Source: Arachidicoccus rhizosphaerae | GTDB lineage: Bacteria > Bacteroidota > Bacteroidia > Chitinophagales > Chitinophagaceae | Direction of reading: 5' to 3' | DNA: 64,000 bases | NCBI RefSeq assembly: GCF_900107765.1 | Contig: NZ_FNQY01000009.1 | Coordinates: 1 to 64,000, forward strand | Part shown: in pieces, positions 16,435-25,365 of the stretch | Layout: every line of letters starts with the position of its first letter | Numbering within the stretch: the first letter of the stretch is position 1 | Program-made: the position numbers and the translations under genes | The notes under the pieces: generated by a model | Seen by the model: the letters and a program-made list of their open reading frames with translations, nothing else | What the model was told of the DNA's origin: nothing | Databases searched by the model: none

Positions 16435-17901
16435 ATGACACAAGATATAATGATGAAATCAGCCTATTTATATATCCGTGTCAGCACGGATGAACAGAAG
16501 CGGAAAGGCTACTCCCTGCCGGAGCAGGAAGGCCGGTTATTGAAATATTGTGCCGTCAATAACATTGAAGTTAAAGACATTTTTCGGGAAGATTTTTCGG
16601 CTAAAGACTTTAACCGCCCGGAATGGAAAAAACTTATTGCTACCATTAAAAAATGCCGGTCTCAGGGACCCGGCAATATACTCTTTATAAAATGGGATAG
16701 GTTTAGCCGTAATACTGAATATGCCTATGAAATGATAGGGATACTCCGGAAACTGAATGTTATGGCGATGGCTATAGATCAACCGATTGACTTTGATGTT
16801 CCGGAAAGTGCTGTAATGCTGGCTGTATACTTATCTATACCGGAGTCAGAGAATCTGAGAAGGGCACTGAATACTTCAAACAATATCCGTAAAGCTAAGC
16901 AATTGGGGCGGTATCCGAACAAAGCACCATTAGGCTATATCAATCTTACTGGGTTGGATGGCAGAAAATATATTGCGCCCAATCCATCGAAGGCTAATAT
17001 CGTAAAGTGGTCCTTTCAACAGCTTGCAAAAAATACTTTTACGATCGAGGAGGTGCGCAGAATGGCTTTAACCAGAGGCTTAAAATGTTCCCGGGCACAT
17101 TTTTGGAGAATAATTCGTAATCCGGTTTACTGTGGTTTTGTCCGGCTTGCCACACAAACGGAGGGTACCCTTTTGATCAGGGGAATACATGCACCCATTA
17201 TTTCCGAGGATTTATTTTTCAAAGTGCAGCATATTGTCGGATCGCCCAAAAAGCTCACGGGCAAAACGGATGAACTAAAAGCAACTTTTCCACTAAAAGG
17301 CTATTTGATTTGTCCGGACTGTTCCCGAAAACTCCGGGCAAGCTATTCAAGGGGGCGTACTAAACGATATCCTTATTATCACTGCTCCGGCGATTGCAAG
17401 ACGAGGCTTAGCGCTGATCTGGTCAACGACAACTACTATAAGGCACTGCAGCAACTTGAGCTTTCAAAGGGTGCGTCTGAATTGTTTAATCTTATTCTGG
17501 AGGACACGAATATAGGCGCAGACAAGACGAAGTACTTATCAGAGCGGAAAGCATTGATAAGCCAGCTGGATCAGCAGGAGGCCTTAATCGCAAAAGCAAG
17601 AATGCTATTTGTAGAGGATAAGCTGAAGTTTGATGACTTCCGGGAATGTAAAAAAGAGTGTCAGGGTGTCTCCGGTGTTCTGCAAAAAGAGTTGAATGCG
17701 ATTACGCGGAAATTGAAGCGTCTTGATCAGCAAACTGGAAGCACTCCCCGGGAGATCTTCTATATGTTCCAATTTATGGACATTGCAGACAAAAAACAGC
17801 TGGTAAGCTTATTGCCGCCCAGCGCAGTGGACGGCCGGACAGGAGAGGTATCCATAAATATCAATAGTGCTTTAGCTAAAATAGTACATCATAAATTTTG
17901 A
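16435..17901 (+). CDS. Large serine recombinase
   Basis: A 488-residue site-specific recombinase. The N-terminal resolvase domain carries the catalytic serine in YIRVSTDEQ (Ser17) and the KWDRFSRNTE block. A recombinase domain follows (APLGYIN, then the NPVYCGFV stretch), then a zinc ribbon (CPDCSRKLRASYSRG...YHCSGDC), and a coiled-coil C-terminus. Such enzymes integrate and excise elements by a double-strand-break mechanism without needing homology. Several ATG codons lie close together (16435, 16450, 16453); the first is used here. It may be the integrase of the ICE that begins at 43 kb or of a separate island. No att site could be proven. Confidence 0.9.
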   Translation: MTQDIMMKSAYLYIRVSTDEQKRKGYSLPEQEGRLLKYCAVNNIEVKDIFREDFSAKDFNRPEWKKLIATIKKCRSQGPGNILFIKWDRFSRNTEYAYEMIGILRKLNVMAMAIDQPIDFDVPESAVMLAVYLSIPESENLRRALNTSNNIRKAKQLGRYPNKAPLGYINLTGLDGRKYIAPNPSKANIVKWSFQQLAKNTFTIEEVRRMALTRGLKCSRAHFWRIIRNPVYCGFVRLATQTEGTLLIRGIHAPIISEDLFFKVQHIVGSPKKLTGKTDELKATFPLKGYLICPDCSRKLRASYSRGRTKRYPYYHCSGDCKTRLSADLVNDNYYKALQQLELSKGASELFNLILEDTNIGADKTKYLSERKALISQLDQQEALIAKARMLFVEDKLKFDDFRECKKECQGVSGVLQKELNAITRKLKRLDQQTGSTPREIFYMFQFMDIADKKQLVSLLPPSAVDGRTGEVSININSALAKIVHHKF

Positions 17902-17924
17902 TTCATTTTTAAACGATTTGGGTT

Positions 17925-18143
17925 ATGGGTAGATTACTTTCCGGCAGCAGCAGTTTTATCGATAGAAAGATCTCGCTAAAACGCGCCATTTCCATACTGG
18001 CTAAAAACAACATTGAAGTAAATGATAATGAGGCCGGCATTATACTTGATTTTCTGTACCTAGTTGCCCGGAACGGTAACCAACAGAAAATACATAAAAA
18101 GCAGGCGGACCTTAAAGAGAAATCGAACCTTGGGCCAACATAA
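17925..18143 (+). CDS. Small conserved protein downstream of the recombinase
   Basis: A 72-residue protein with the pattern KRAISILAKNNIEVNDNEAGIILDFLYLVA, which I have met in small proteins accompanying recombinases and integrases in Bacteroidota. It starts 23 bases after the recombinase stop and is probably co-transcribed. No catalytic motif; it may assist or regulate recombination. Confidence 0.55.
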   Translation: MGRLLSGSSSFIDRKISLKRAISILAKNNIEVNDNEAGIILDFLYLVARNGNQQKIHKKQADLKEKSNLGPT

Positions 18144-18273
18144 GCCCACGTTTACTTTCAGCCCGTTTACGGCTTATAAACCAAGGAAAGTTGGTTTGCC
18201 AACCTGAAAAAATCGAACCGTCAGCCAGTGCACTATAACGCATTGGCTAGCATAGCCTTTTGCCATAAAGAAA

Positions 18274-18300
18274 CGAGACAACCTGAATAAGGTTGTCTCG
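18274..18300 (+). terminator. 11-bp hairpin after the recombinase operon
   Basis: Inverted repeat CGAGACAACCT/AGGTTGTCTCG around a 5-base loop. The T-tract directly behind it is weak (TTAAG), so termination is plausible but not certain. Confidence 0.55.
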
Positions 18301-18400
18301 TTAAGTGATCCCGCTGGGAACACTTTTATTTTTATAAGGCATTAATAATGAACTAATTATTACATTTTAAATAAATAGGGCACCGGTTTGGGCACCAGTC
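18301..18400. other. Possible attachment-site remnant: tRNA-3'-end-like motif and paired GGGCACC repeats
   Basis: AGTGATCCCGCTGGGA near 18304 resembles the reverse complement of a tRNA acceptor and T-stem 3' end, the usual target of tyrosine integrases. The rest of a tRNA is not present. About 60 bases on, GGGCACC occurs twice with 12-base spacing (18378 and 18390). Both would fit an element junction, but no matching partner site was found in the window. Confidence 0.25.
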
Positions 18401-18549
18401 ATTTTGATCAAATTTGCTGCGATTTAAAGAGCTTTAGTTTATGGCTTAAAGATAGCAAAATATGTCGGATATAAAACTGGATTTGGCCGAATTCAAACAC
18501 ACATGGCCTATTTGATTCCGTATTTAAATATTGGATTAATTATATGCCT
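18401..18549. other. AT-rich intergenic spacer
   Basis: No gene seen between the repeat region and the end of the leftward DUF4145 gene. Confidence 0.4.
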
Positions 18550-19251
18550 TTAAGCCATTGACTGTGCCATAGTGGGCAAATCAAATATGTGACTTAAAAA
18601 ATGTTCAATAATCTCTATCGCTGTTAAAAGATGCTCTTTTTTGGGGTGTTTGATCTCATGTAATGCCTCATTTCCCAGCAAACGATGTTTATGGAGCATT
18701 TTGGCAGACGATTGAGTCAGATACCCATTTTCAACCAAACCGTCAATTTTTCCTTCTAAATTGTTCTTGAAGTAACTTCCTCCTTTTTTATTTGAAGCGT
18801 TAGTGCCATTAATTTTTAGAACTTTACAGGTTGCTTCAACAATTGCTCTTAAGCCTGCCGCACACAAAATTAAAGATCCATCATTATAGGTAGAGATCGT
18901 TTCAATATAGATATTAGAAACCTCTAATGGGAAATTCGTTGTATCAATTTCTTTTTTTTCCTTTATAGTTCTTTTGGGATATAAGAAAACCTTTGTAGGA
19001 TCTTCGTTACCACAGACATCTTCGGAAAAAAAATTGGTTTCTCGAAACGTTATAGACTTGCACCCCTCACACTGAATAATCTGATATTCATTATGCCAAT
19101 CAATTCCAATATTATCACTAAGTATGTCTTCACCTTTTTCAGTGATGGATGAAAGTATAACGTGAGATGTTGATCTCCTACATTCCGAACAATCAGCATT
19201 AGTTGTTTTTCCTTTCAGTTTGTTTTCTATTATTTTTGATACTATTGCCAT
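18550..19251 (-). CDS. DUF4145 domain protein
   Basis: A 233-residue protein. An N-terminal zinc-ribbon-like part has two Cys pairs (CSEC near residue 20 and CEGC near 60). The C-terminal half carries the DUF4145 pattern LPLEV/IYIET...AAGLRAIVEATCK and HRLLGNEALHEIKHP, with hydrophobic helices. DUF4145 is common beside or inside type I restriction and other defence proteins and may be a regulatory or nucleic-acid sensing domain; its biochemistry is not clear. It reads leftward in the same direction as the ABC-3C operon but 312 bases separate them, so it is probably its own unit. Confidence 0.75.
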   Translation of the reverse strand: MAIVSKIIENKLKGKTTNADCSECRRSTSHVILSSITEKGEDILSDNIGIDWHNEYQIIQCEGCKSITFRETNFFSEDVCGNEDPTKVFLYPKRTIKEKKEIDTTNFPLEVSNIYIETISTYNDGSLILCAAGLRAIVEATCKVLKINGTNASNKKGGSYFKNNLEGKIDGLVENGYLTQSSAKMLHKHRLLGNEALHEIKHPKKEHLLTAIEIIEHFLSHIFDLPTMAQSMA

Positions 19252-19563
19252 TGACTGTAAAATTTATAAAGATATACTCTTGTTGGGTAATTATTTGCGC
19301 ATTTTTCATCATAATATTCGAAAAAACTTAATCTACAATTAAATTATTAAACGTCATCACTTATTGAGACGATATTATGTCCTAAAGACTTCGTAATTCA
19401 ATAAAAATCCAACTCTATGCTCTTGATTTTTACATAGAAAACATTTTCAGGACGACTAATAAATAAATATTTTCATTACCTTTTTTTATTGACTTTTACT
19501 CGTGTGTTGAACTTACGGGATGAAAGGAAAATTTTGGAGTTTTATTAATTCATAGTTATCTCG
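19252..19563. other. AT-rich gap between DUF4145 gene and ABC-3C operon
   Basis: No gene recognised. It should hold the promoter of the DUF4145 gene and the end of the ABC-3C transcript; no strong hairpin stands out. Confidence 0.4.
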
Positions 19564-21606
19564 TTATAATTTTGAAATGAACCTTTCATTGCCCTGTATT
19601 TTATGAAATATCAGCCCTTTGGTAGCAGCTTCAAAATCTGATTGAGAATTTTGAAAAGAGGCAAAAACAATACTTTGCGCTTCTGTTTGAAGAGATAATT
19701 CTTTCAAAAACTGGTGGAAATCTGCTGTTGAAGCAGATTGTTGCTGAGGTTCGTCAAAAATCAGTAGTTGAGGATGATTGCCATTTTTGGTGAGTGAAGT
19801 CTTTAATAGAGAGATGTAATATGCCCACATACAGCGGATATGGTCGCTACCTGATGAATCAAATCTCATATCGTAATATTTTGGTTTTTCATTCGGTAAT
19901 TTCACTTCAATTACTGGAACATATTTATCCCGAGATATTTTAATTGAATTTTTCTCCTTGCTTTGATAATTGAATTGAGTCAGTAGTTTTATGAAACTGA
20001 CTTCTAGGTATTCAATCTTAGCGCTATCTTGTGTAGTAAATAATATACCAGCTAGTTTAGTTTCTGCGCTTTTTAAATGTTCCCATTCTTTTGAAAGTAT
20101 TTTAACTTTTTCTTTGAGGTCTTGCGTCGTTTCAATAAGTTGTTCATATAATTTAATCAACCTCTTTAAGTTGATCTTTCTTTCAATAAGTTCTTCTGAC
20201 GGTAACCGTTCATCTGAAATAAGATCTTTCTTCAGGCTTCTTATTTGTTGACGTAATATTTGTATGTGGCTTTTTAAATCGTTGATTCTCGTTTCTTTAT
20301 CTTGTACCATTTTTCTTTGGCCATTAACAAAAGTTTCCAACATTTTCAACTGAGCTGTCAAAAATTCAATGTTTCTTTCAACGTCCATTGGTGATTGATT
20401 GACCTCAATAGGAAGTAATGTTCCATTTATTTCATGGCCACAAGTAGGGCATTTGTTTTCTGCAAGCGATAATTTGGCTTCCGCTCCAAGATTCAACATT
20501 TTCCTAGCTGCCTTGTTATTTTCAAGATCTTCTTCGATATTTTTTTTCTGTCGGATATAATGCTTTAATTGATCTTTTTCAATAAAGTTTTCGTTTTCCC
20601 ATTGTTCAAGAGTGTAGCTATATCGAATTAGATTATCATTTGCCTGTGTAAGACGTGTTTGATTTTTTTCAATATTTTCACCGACTGTAATTTCTGTTTC
20701 TTTAGAAAGATCATCATATTCCTTCTGAAGCTCCACAAGCAATTCATCGATTAAATAATAATTGTCGTTTCTATTAATTCTAAAGTATATATCTGACAGA
20801 TTATTTATAATGGCTGGTGATTCTGGTAATCCAACCATTACAGCATTATTCCTTTCTCCAACCCGAACAAACTCTTGATAAAGTGATTGCCATTTAAATA
20901 CTAAAGTTTGTTTATCAATATTTAAAGAAATCTTCGCTTGTTCATTCTGAAATACATCGAGATTCAACAGAAATTCTATTATCCGTTCTTCTGCATTCTT
21001 TACGCGATAGAACGGCATTGTTGCAAAAAAAGATGACCAACCCGATTTTTGTTCAATAATAAATGACGGTGCAATAAGTGGTAGATATAATTTAATTCTA
21101 TTTCCGCTATTATCAATAACGTCTGGAACTTTCCATCCAATAAATTCTTCGAGAAACAAATGAAAGCCATAATTACTGTCCGTGGCTGCTCCACTGTCAT
21201 GGAGATACATCTGTTTTTGTGTATAATTATTTTTTGGTTCAGTTAGTGCGGGACCTTCTATCACATCCACCAATTGGGATTTTCGTTTTTCATTTATTAC
21301 GCTTCTTTTTATTGTTACCTCTTTCTTTCCATTTGATATTTGAAGAATAACTGCAGACTGTAGTACTCTATATTGATCCTTGCCATCGAGTACTGTGTCC
21401 TTTAATACTGATTGCATTGTCTTTTCATTTCTTCCCCCAATTAATTCTTCAAAGCCCAATGCGTATATTATGGCTTGAAAGATTGTACTCTTTCCACTTG
21501 TATTGTTTGCACGAATAATGTTAAGGCCTGCTTCAAACTGGAAAAATGCGCCGTAAAGGCCGTTTGTTGAATTTATTTCTAGACTTAATGCTGTGATAGA
21601 TAACAT
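19564..21606 (-). CDS. ABC-3C system: Rad50/SMC-like ATPase
   Basis: A 680-residue ABC-type ATPase. Walker A is in IIRANNTSGKSTIFQ near residue 35; long coiled coils surround a zinc hook CPTCGHE near residue 385; Walker B is LLIFDEPQQQS near residue 615. This is the architecture of the ATPase component of ABC three-component conflict systems described computationally by Aravind and colleagues. In that model, the ATPase senses DNA damage or invasion and gates the effector. The preceding two genes lie 4 and 2 bases apart, so all three are translationally linked. Confidence 0.85.
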   Translation of the reverse strand: MLSITALSLEINSTNGLYGAFFQFEAGLNIIRANNTSGKSTIFQAIIYALGFEELIGGRNEKTMQSVLKDTVLDGKDQYRVLQSAVILQISNGKKEVTIKRSVINEKRKSQLVDVIEGPALTEPKNNYTQKQMYLHDSGAATDSNYGFHLFLEEFIGWKVPDVIDNSGNRIKLYLPLIAPSFIIEQKSGWSSFFATMPFYRVKNAEERIIEFLLNLDVFQNEQAKISLNIDKQTLVFKWQSLYQEFVRVGERNNAVMVGLPESPAIINNLSDIYFRINRNDNYYLIDELLVELQKEYDDLSKETEITVGENIEKNQTRLTQANDNLIRYSYTLEQWENENFIEKDQLKHYIRQKKNIEEDLENNKAARKMLNLGAEAKLSLAENKCPTCGHEINGTLLPIEVNQSPMDVERNIEFLTAQLKMLETFVNGQRKMVQDKETRINDLKSHIQILRQQIRSLKKDLISDERLPSEELIERKINLKRLIKLYEQLIETTQDLKEKVKILSKEWEHLKSAETKLAGILFTTQDSAKIEYLEVSFIKLLTQFNYQSKEKNSIKISRDKYVPVIEVKLPNEKPKYYDMRFDSSGSDHIRCMWAYYISLLKTSLTKNGNHPQLLIFDEPQQQSASTADFHQFLKELSLQTEAQSIVFASFQNSQSDFEAATKGLIFHKIQGNERFISKL

Positions 21607-21610
21607 AATA

Positions 21611-22072
21611 TTAATGAAATTTACTGGCCAATTTGTTTATCTGTAGTTCGGTAATTTTGTTTTTACCGATACTAGACAAAAACTCTCTTTCTCTATTATA
21701 AAGTTCTTTATCCCTTGTTATTGCTTTTACCAGGTCATTACCTTTAGTCGTAATTAGAAAATCCGGACCAATATTTTTAACTAATTCATTAGAAACTGCA
21801 AATAACAACGCCCTATTGACTGTCGGTTCTATTCCCCATATATATAGGTGGCTTGAAAAATTATCTTTGATCCATCCTTTTACAGTGGCAGTATTGCTTT
21901 TCGTCTTTATTGCCCAGCATAAAAAATGTAGTTTCATTATTGAAGATTTGCCAGCTCTGCATGATATGTATAAAATTAATAGTATGTGTCCAATCTTATA
22001 CAAAGGTCTGTAGTCAGACGGTATAGGGATAGCTCGATCATTAAAACTGATTGCATTTATTTTTTCTTCCAT
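21611..22072 (-). CDS. ABC-3C system: middle component
   Basis: A 153-residue protein between effector and ATPase genes. The pattern GHILLILYISCRAGKSSIMKLHFLCWAIK is typical of ABC-3C middle components, thought to be winged-helix-like adaptors linking effector and ATPase. Identification depends on its position and this motif. A 4-base gap separates it from the ATPase start. Confidence 0.75.
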   Translation of the reverse strand: MEEKINAISFNDRAIPIPSDYRPLYKIGHILLILYISCRAGKSSIMKLHFLCWAIKTKSNTATVKGWIKDNFSSHLYIWGIEPTVNRALLFAVSNELVKNIGPDFLITTKGNDLVKAITRDKELYNREREFLSSIGKNKITELQINKLASKFH

Positions 22073-22074
22073 TG

Positions 22075-22995
22075 TTATTCAAAATCTAACGGACATCGTA
22101 AAAGCCAATCGGCAACGATCCCATGGGTAAGGTTAGTTATTGTTGTTTCGTCTAAGTAGGAGAAATATTCCTTAAGTTTATTATACACGGAAGTTCTGAT
22201 ATTTCCGTATAACTCATTGTTGTCTGTCGTTGGAAACATGCATTGTTCCTTAACGATATTCTCGAGTTGTGAAGTTAATATTAAGAATCTGTCGTAATCT
22301 TGCGGGTGTAGACGCTGCCAGTTACTTAATATGGATTCTCTGTCGAAATAGCTTTTGATTGTACTTTCGGTAAGAGAGTTTACTTTATTGGACACCTCCG
22401 ATGAATCAGCTGTAAATCTTTTAGTATGCTTGCGAATAGCATTATCGATAAGTTCATTTTTTTCTTCTTTCCAGGAGATTATTATTCCATCATCCGCCTC
22501 TTCAGGGCTGATTGTTAGTTTTTGGGTGCCATTAAGCGCTATTGGTATTTCTTTCGCGAAATTGTCAATATCATGAATTATTATTTGAAAATTGGCGTCA
22601 ATGATCGGTAAACTCCATGCTTTAACTTCAATTAACTTCTTGTTGCAATGAACAACAAGGTCATTCATTAGGTATTCTGGTGTCACGAAAATCCATTCCT
22701 TTATTTTGGTGCCTGCAAGTAGAAGAGCTAGACGGTTATTATTACGTTTTAGCTTACTTAGATCTCTAGTTATTTTGTCTCGCTGTTTCTCGTATAATGA
22801 TGAAGATGTAATATTGTTATCTGGGCAATAACACTGAAATGCCTTTCCGGTTTTTGTGAAACCTTCAATGCCGCAATCACCCGGAGAAGCAGGCACAGAT
22901 TGGTACAGCTCGGTTTCATATTTTATTCGTAAGCATATTTGTATTAAATCTTCCCATGAATCGCCATTAAAGGCCCCGCATTTAGTTTTATACAT
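22075..22995 (-). CDS. ABC-3C system: effector with putative PDDEXK-like N-terminus
   Basis: A 306-residue protein, first gene of the leftward ABC-3C operon. The N-terminus (WEDLIQICLRIKYET, then GDCGIEGFTKTGKAFQCY) resembles a restriction-endonuclease-like fold, with the Asp/Glu of DCGIEG and a QCY in the place of the usual QxK; the lysine is not evident, so catalysis is uncertain. The rest (about 170-306) resembles the C-terminal domain shared by ABC-3C effectors. It probably acts as the toxic nuclease, releasing self or cell damage when triggered. Confidence 0.65.
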   Translation of the reverse strand: MYKTKCGAFNGDSWEDLIQICLRIKYETELYQSVPASPGDCGIEGFTKTGKAFQCYCPDNNITSSSLYEKQRDKITRDLSKLKRNNNRLALLLAGTKIKEWIFVTPEYLMNDLVVHCNKKLIEVKAWSLPIIDANFQIIIHDIDNFAKEIPIALNGTQKLTISPEEADDGIIISWKEEKNELIDNAIRKHTKRFTADSSEVSNKVNSLTESTIKSYFDRESILSNWQRLHPQDYDRFLILTSQLENIVKEQCMFPTTDNNELYGNIRTSVYNKLKEYFSYLDETTITNLTHGIVADWLLRCPLDFE

Positions 22996-23759
22996 AAGAT
23001 CATTATTTCACCTCATAATTGGATGTAAATATATGAAATATTTCCATTTGATTGCGTGTAAATTAGGGTGCTGTATCAATAATATTATCTACTTAGTCCA
23101 TCTTGCGCATTAACACATGATAGTATAAAATGTTTGATTTGTTTTTTGGATTTAGAAGTTGGAGCTCCCCAGACGCGGATATTTCTGTTTTTATTTGACC
23201 CAGTTTGCGATGCTGCGTGGCAACTCTATCTTTCCTCACCAAAAAAGGATAACAATTGCATTAAAAATGCAATGCTTTTTTATTTTTCCCCTTCATATCT
23301 GAAGAAAAACTTGATGCATGTTGGGGTTGGGAATCGTTTTTTACCGATAATTGGTATCGTTTTATTCCGCTGTTATAAAAGCAATCGGCTCGAAGTGGGT
23401 TACTTAGGGTTTAAAAGCCGGGTTTTCAAATATATAGATTTGGCAATATCCAATGCCGCAACCGGTAGGTGGCTGATTGGCTCTTTCATACTGTCTCAGG
23501 CTAAAGTTCCGCCTTTCTACGTACAGGGGCCTCCAGAAACTCAAATATTAGCTCCGCTGCCCCTTGCTGCGAAAAAATCTATGACTGGGATGAAAATAAA
23601 ACTGCAAATAGTCAGTATGTTGACCAAATTCATGGTAAAATATTGTCAATATACTGACTAAATTACTTGATAATTTGCAATATGTTAGTTCTAGGACTAA
23701 TCTCAGAATTTGCGGGCTGATCGATAGTTTTCAACACGATCAGGGGCACTCTTGCAAAT
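22996..23759. other. 764-bp stretch without a supported gene
   Basis: It holds the promoter of the ABC-3C operon at its left end. A 175-codon rightward frame at 23134 exists but has no domain, no ribosome-binding site and an unusual Cys/Phe/Lys-rich composition, so it is not called. A strong inverted repeat at 23610-23659 is listed separately. Confidence 0.4.
23610..23659. repeat. Long-armed inverted repeat
   Basis: Arms of 15 bases (AGTCAGTATGTTGAC at 23610 and GTCAATATACTGACT at 23645) match at 14 of 15 positions with a 20-base spacer. It lies about 100 bases beyond the 3' end of the XRE gene. It could be a paired operator, a transcript end or a recombination site. Confidence 0.65.
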
Positions 23760-24218
23760 TTAGATGTCTTGTATCTGTTTCTGTAATTCTTCTTTTAAAC
23801 GATCAACCTCGGCCGTAAGCATTAATATTATTGAGTTCTTGTCTTTTATAGTAGATTTTAAATTTTCAATAATCTCATCCTTTAATGCTAGCAGTGAGTC
23901 ATTCTGGTTGGAATCAATAAATGTTTCATTATTTGCTTCCTTTCGGTTAATCTGATTGTCCAATTGCTTCACATCTTCGGAAATATTTTCTCCGATCGTT
24001 ACGTTGCTCTCTTCAAGGTTGTTATATAATAATTCTCCCGGCTGAATCTTAAATAAATTGGCAATAATCTCAATTTCATTGAAATTTGGCTCGCTTATTC
24101 CTTTTTCCCAGTTTCCAATGGTTGTATGCGCCTTATTCAGCTGTGACCCAATGTCTGTTTGATTTTTTCCAGATTTTATTCGTAGAAATTTAAGATTTTT
24201 TGAGAATTTATTTTTCAT
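23760..24218 (-). CDS. XRE-family transcriptional regulator with coiled-coil tail
   Basis: A 152-residue protein. Residues about 8-62 are a helix-turn-helix of the Cro/CI type (LRIKSGKNQTDIGSQLNKAHTTIGNWEKG). The C-terminal third is a leucine-rich coiled coil (about 105-150), suited to dimerisation. It lies back to back with the SymE-like gene across a 301-base region and is preceded by an inverted repeat that suggests autoregulation. It may control symE, itself or the neighbouring systems. Confidence 0.85.
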   Translation of the reverse strand: MKNKFSKNLKFLRIKSGKNQTDIGSQLNKAHTTIGNWEKGISEPNFNEIEIIANLFKIQPGELLYNNLEESNVTIGENISEDVKQLDNQINRKEANNETFIDSNQNDSLLALKDEIIENLKSTIKDKNSIILMLTAEVDRLKEELQKQIQDI

Positions 24219-24231
24219 AAAGAAAGATTTG

Positions 24232-24255
24232 TTGAGAATTACTTTGAAATCTCAA
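24232..24255. promoter_or_regulatory. Candidate operator of the XRE regulator
   Basis: Inverted repeat with arms TTGAGAATT and AATCTCAA-type, 8 of 9 arm positions pairing, 14 bases upstream of the XRE start. TTGAGAATT also occurs inside the gene near 24200. A direct repeat TCAATATTTT/TCAATATTTG follows at 24252-24272. Together these look like a multi-site operator; inferred. Confidence 0.45.
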
Positions 24256-24519
24256 TATTTTGTTCAATATTTGCCTAGTTATTATAAGCGACCTAAAAGA
24301 AAGAGCAAAAATACCATGAAAAGTTTTAATAGAAAGCACGATAGCGCTTTAAGTTGAAAGGTAATTATTTATGTCGGAAAATGCCATTGGACTATCTCCG
24401 AATAATGGAATTTGTTGAGTGGCCACTTATTTGCTGACATGAGCTTTGCTCATCATTTTATAAAGGTTTATATATCTATAAAGCGATAATGTATTGTTTA
24501 CAATCTAAAATTTAAAATT

Positions 24520-24756
24520 ATGGAAGAGAGAAACAGAAAACAGGTAAAAGTACAGGGTAAATTCCGAGAAAGTCAAAGTCGACTGATGTTTAAAAGGGGA
24601 AGTAATAAGATTGTTCCCTGGCTGACTGTGAGTGGGTTGTGGCTGGCAAAGCTGGGATTTAATGTGGGTGACATGGTAAATATTACCATGGACAATAATA
24701 AAATTATCATAGAACCCGCGGAAAAGAATCCCAGTGTGATGAATGAAGTAGCATAA
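24520..24756 (+). CDS. symE: SymE-family toxin-like protein
   Basis: A 78-residue basic protein. The segment VPWLTVSGLWLAKLGFNVGDMVNITMDNNKIII matches the SymE domain, an AbrB-derived fold; E. coli SymE is an SOS-induced nucleoid-condensing toxin kept low by the antisense RNA SymR. An antisense RNA over the 5' region would be expected, but no promoter for it is visible. It lies divergent from an XRE regulator, which may substitute for LexA-type control here. Confidence 0.8.
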   Translation: MEERNRKQVKVQGKFRESQSRLMFKRGSNKIVPWLTVSGLWLAKLGFNVGDMVNITMDNNKIIIEPAEKNPSVMNEVA

Positions 24757-24890
24757 AATAGCTCAGGGATGAGTTAGGTGATAATTTAATTTTGACCGCT
24801 AATGACCAATACCAGAAAATTCAAGAACCTGTGGGACAGCTTTTTGCAGGCGCCTGAAGATAAACAACTCCGTAAAGATGCTGCACCTCA

Positions 24891-25061
24891 ATGGAAGAGG
24901 TGCGGTATCTAGACAGGGTTATCGCTTATATAGTTGGCTTCAGTTGGGACAAATCAAATGGGCAAAGCTATTTAGATAGTTATCTTTTAGCTGGCTGGTC
25001 GTTTTTGGTGATGCTGGGTGAAATTTCGGCAAATAGTATCTATATTATTTTCAGCTGGTAA
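24891..25061 (+). CDS. Possible 56-residue small protein
   Basis: An ATG-initiated frame encoding an aromatic-rich, mildly hydrophobic peptide (LAGWSFLVMLGEI in the middle). It is preceded by another short frame at 24802 that overlaps it out of phase, so this may be a frameshifted remnant of a longer protein downstream of symE. Low support. Confidence 0.25.
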   Translation: MEEVRYLDRVIAYIVGFSWDKSNGQSYLDSYLLAGWSFLVMLGEISANSIYIIFSW

Positions 25062-25132
25062 TGCTGATACTATCAATGCTTTTATTTCTATGCTTAGGGG
25101 GAATCGCTAAAGGCAAGGGTATTAAATTAAAA

Positions 25133-25232
25133 ACACTCATCATATTCAATTTTATTTACTACTTTAGCCTAAACTAACATATACACAACCAATTGCAGGA
25201 AATGCTGTTAGATATTTTTTTATTATTGGATG
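25133..25232 (+). repeat. Diverged ~99-bp direct repeat, copy 2 (copy 1 at 1886-1984)
   Basis: Aligns with 1886-1984. Here it forms the distal leader of the restriction operon. Differences are scattered substitutions and single-base gaps, indicating age. Confidence 0.7.
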
Positions 25233-25303
25233 GCGGCCTTTTTAAAATATGGGTAGATTCAATATAAAAGTTAAATTAAGCTAATATTATTAGTCTTTGA
25301 TTG

Positions 25304-25311
25304 TATCTTTG
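25304..25311 (+). promoter_or_regulatory. -7 element of the restriction operon promoter
   Basis: TATCTTTG matches the Bacteroidota sigma-ABfr -7 consensus TAnnTTTG exactly, 54 bases before the hsdM ATG. A clear -33 TTG is less obvious. The next start codon is hsdM, so this is the best promoter candidate for the whole 25.4-36.8 kb operon. Confidence 0.55.
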
Positions 25312-25365
25312 AGGAGATATGATGAAAAATTGTCAATTGGAACCTAATTATCTATAAACGAATTA

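Noticed and set aside
18301-18320. A tRNA gene
   Set aside because: Only acceptor/T-stem-like bases are present; no anticodon arm or D arm can be folded.
23134-23661. 175-codon rightward open frame
   Set aside because: No domain, no ribosome-binding signal, unusual composition, and its end overlaps a strong inverted repeat; likely chance or a decayed gene.
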